Positions 63,702 through 64,000 of a DNA stretch of 64,000 nucleotides are shown piece after piece. The translations under genes and the position numbers were made by a program. The notes below the pieces were generated by a model, which was not told the DNA's origin, did no database searches, and saw only the letters and a list, made by a program, of their open reading frames with translations. The DNA lies in contig NZ_CP081848.1 in the NCBI RefSeq assembly GCF_018982885.2, forward strand, positions 124,001-188,000, in the 5' to 3' direction. Numbering within the stretch: the stretch's first letter is position 1; every line of letters begins with the position of its first letter. The stretch is from Polymorphobacter megasporae. Its GTDB lineage: Bacteria > Pseudomonadota > Alphaproteobacteria > Sphingomonadales > Sphingomonadaceae.

Positions 63702-64000
63702 GTGGACACCGAAGTCACTGCCGCAGGCGACGATTTTGCTCATGGCCGCCGCGTCGGCGCAATTCTCGGCGATGCGCGAACTGCTGCCGGGCTGGAACTG
63801 ATCGACATCGCCCGCGATACGCGCGTCCCCGTCCGCCATCTTGCGGCGATCGAGGCCGACGCTCATGATTCCTTACCCGCGCTGCCGTATGCGATCGGGT
63901 TCGTAAAAGCCTTCGCTCGCGCGGTCGGCGTCGATCCGGAAGCCGCCGGTGCCCAGTTTCGCGCCGAGACGAGCAAGGTCGCGCACGTCCCCGCGCCGCC
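63702..64000 (+). CDS. RodZ-like helix-turn-helix protein, 3' partial
   Basis: 99 codons are visible before the window edge. After a short N-terminus the domain reads GAILGDARTAAGLELIDIARD, TRVPVRHLAAIEAD and LPALPYAIGFVKAFARAVGVD, the XRE-type HTH of RodZ/YfgA proteins, which link the MreB cytoskeleton to the membrane for cell shape. The start is GTG 63702 with AAGGAA ahead. Whether the membrane helix and C-terminal domain follow cannot be seen. Confidence 0.8.
   Translation, partial: MDTEVTAAGDDFAHGRRVGAILGDARTAAGLELIDIARDTRVPVRHLAAIEADAHDSLPALPYAIGFVKAFARAVGVDPEAAGAQFRAETSKVAHVPAP

Overview
The window reads as a 64 kb piece of ordinary chromosome from a high-GC alphaproteobacterium, most likely a sphingomonad (Sphingomonadales). 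This is inferred from gene content and order: a PEP-CTERM protein, a large TonB-dependent receptor, ileS-lspA-DUF3035, hflK-hflC-degP divergent from an Mrp ATPase, xseA-DUF2093-M23 peptidase divergent from purD, and the cisplatin-type DNA ligase. There is no rRNA operon, intact insertion sequence, prophage or CRISPR array. Many genes start with GTG (one with TTG) behind good Shine-Dalgarno sequences, and several neighbours overlap by 4 bases (ATGA or GTGA), so translational coupling is common.

Layout. 1-2.7 kb: the 3' end of a PEP-CTERM metalloprotease, a small secreted protein, a thiolase and inorganic pyrophosphatase. 2.8-6.7 kb: two paralogous polytopic glycosyltransferase-39-like proteins, divergent from a dolichol-phosphate-mannose-synthase-like GT2. 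6.7-9.8 kb: fdhD divergent from a YdeP-type molybdopterin oxidoreductase. 9.8-15 kb: a disturbed stretch with a low-GC DUF2971 gene cut by a TAA, a Tat-exported DUF885 hydrolase, and an animal-type haem peroxidase broken by both a frameshift and a TAG. 15-19.4 kb: a coupled 2-hydroxyacid dehydrogenase/aldehyde dehydrogenase pair, a small secreted protein, a CoA-binding protein and an Mrp ATPase. 19.5-23.1 kb: hflK, hflC and degP. 23.2-23.7 kb: a non-coding block with five copies of a 52-base tandem repeat and an inverted pair of REP-like palindromes. 23.7-29.6 kb: a secreted protein, a HerA/DUF853 ATPase, a DUF3035 lipoprotein, lspA and ileS.

29.9-36.5 kb: an exported alpha/beta hydrolase, then (minus strand) the cluster thyA, DUF885, folA, outer-membrane phospholipase A and ribF. 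36.6-39.1 kb: a compact NfrB/NfrA-like pair, a candidate exopolysaccharide synthesis and export unit. 39.1-44.3 kb: a MerR regulator, an ATP-dependent DNA ligase and clpB. 44.3-50.2 kb: two tandem small periplasmic paralogs, the TonB receptor and, divergent from it, a small secreted protein coupled to a TPR/aspartyl-hydroxylase-like protein. 50.2-57.1 kb: M23 peptidase, DUF2093, xseA, a small anchored protein, purD, a phosphotransferase and a CNNM/CBS transporter-like protein. 57.3-64 kb: ihfB, tRNA-Leu(UAA), rmuC, an SMP-30 lactonase, tadA, a 54-residue YqaE/Pmp3 protein with a partner membrane protein, a small membrane protein, typA, and the 5' end of a RodZ-like HTH protein.

Most genes serve housekeeping: nucleotide and folate metabolism (ppa, thyA, folA, purD, ribF), protein quality control (hflKC, degP, clpB), DNA repair (xseA, rmuC, ligase, ihfB) and envelope upkeep. 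No complete, clearly new multi-gene system is visible. The parts most worth a second look are the NfrBA-like unit, the TonB receptor/hydroxylase neighbourhood, the paralogous small periplasmic proteins, the repeat block at 23.3-23.7 kb and the two interrupted genes at 10-15 kb.
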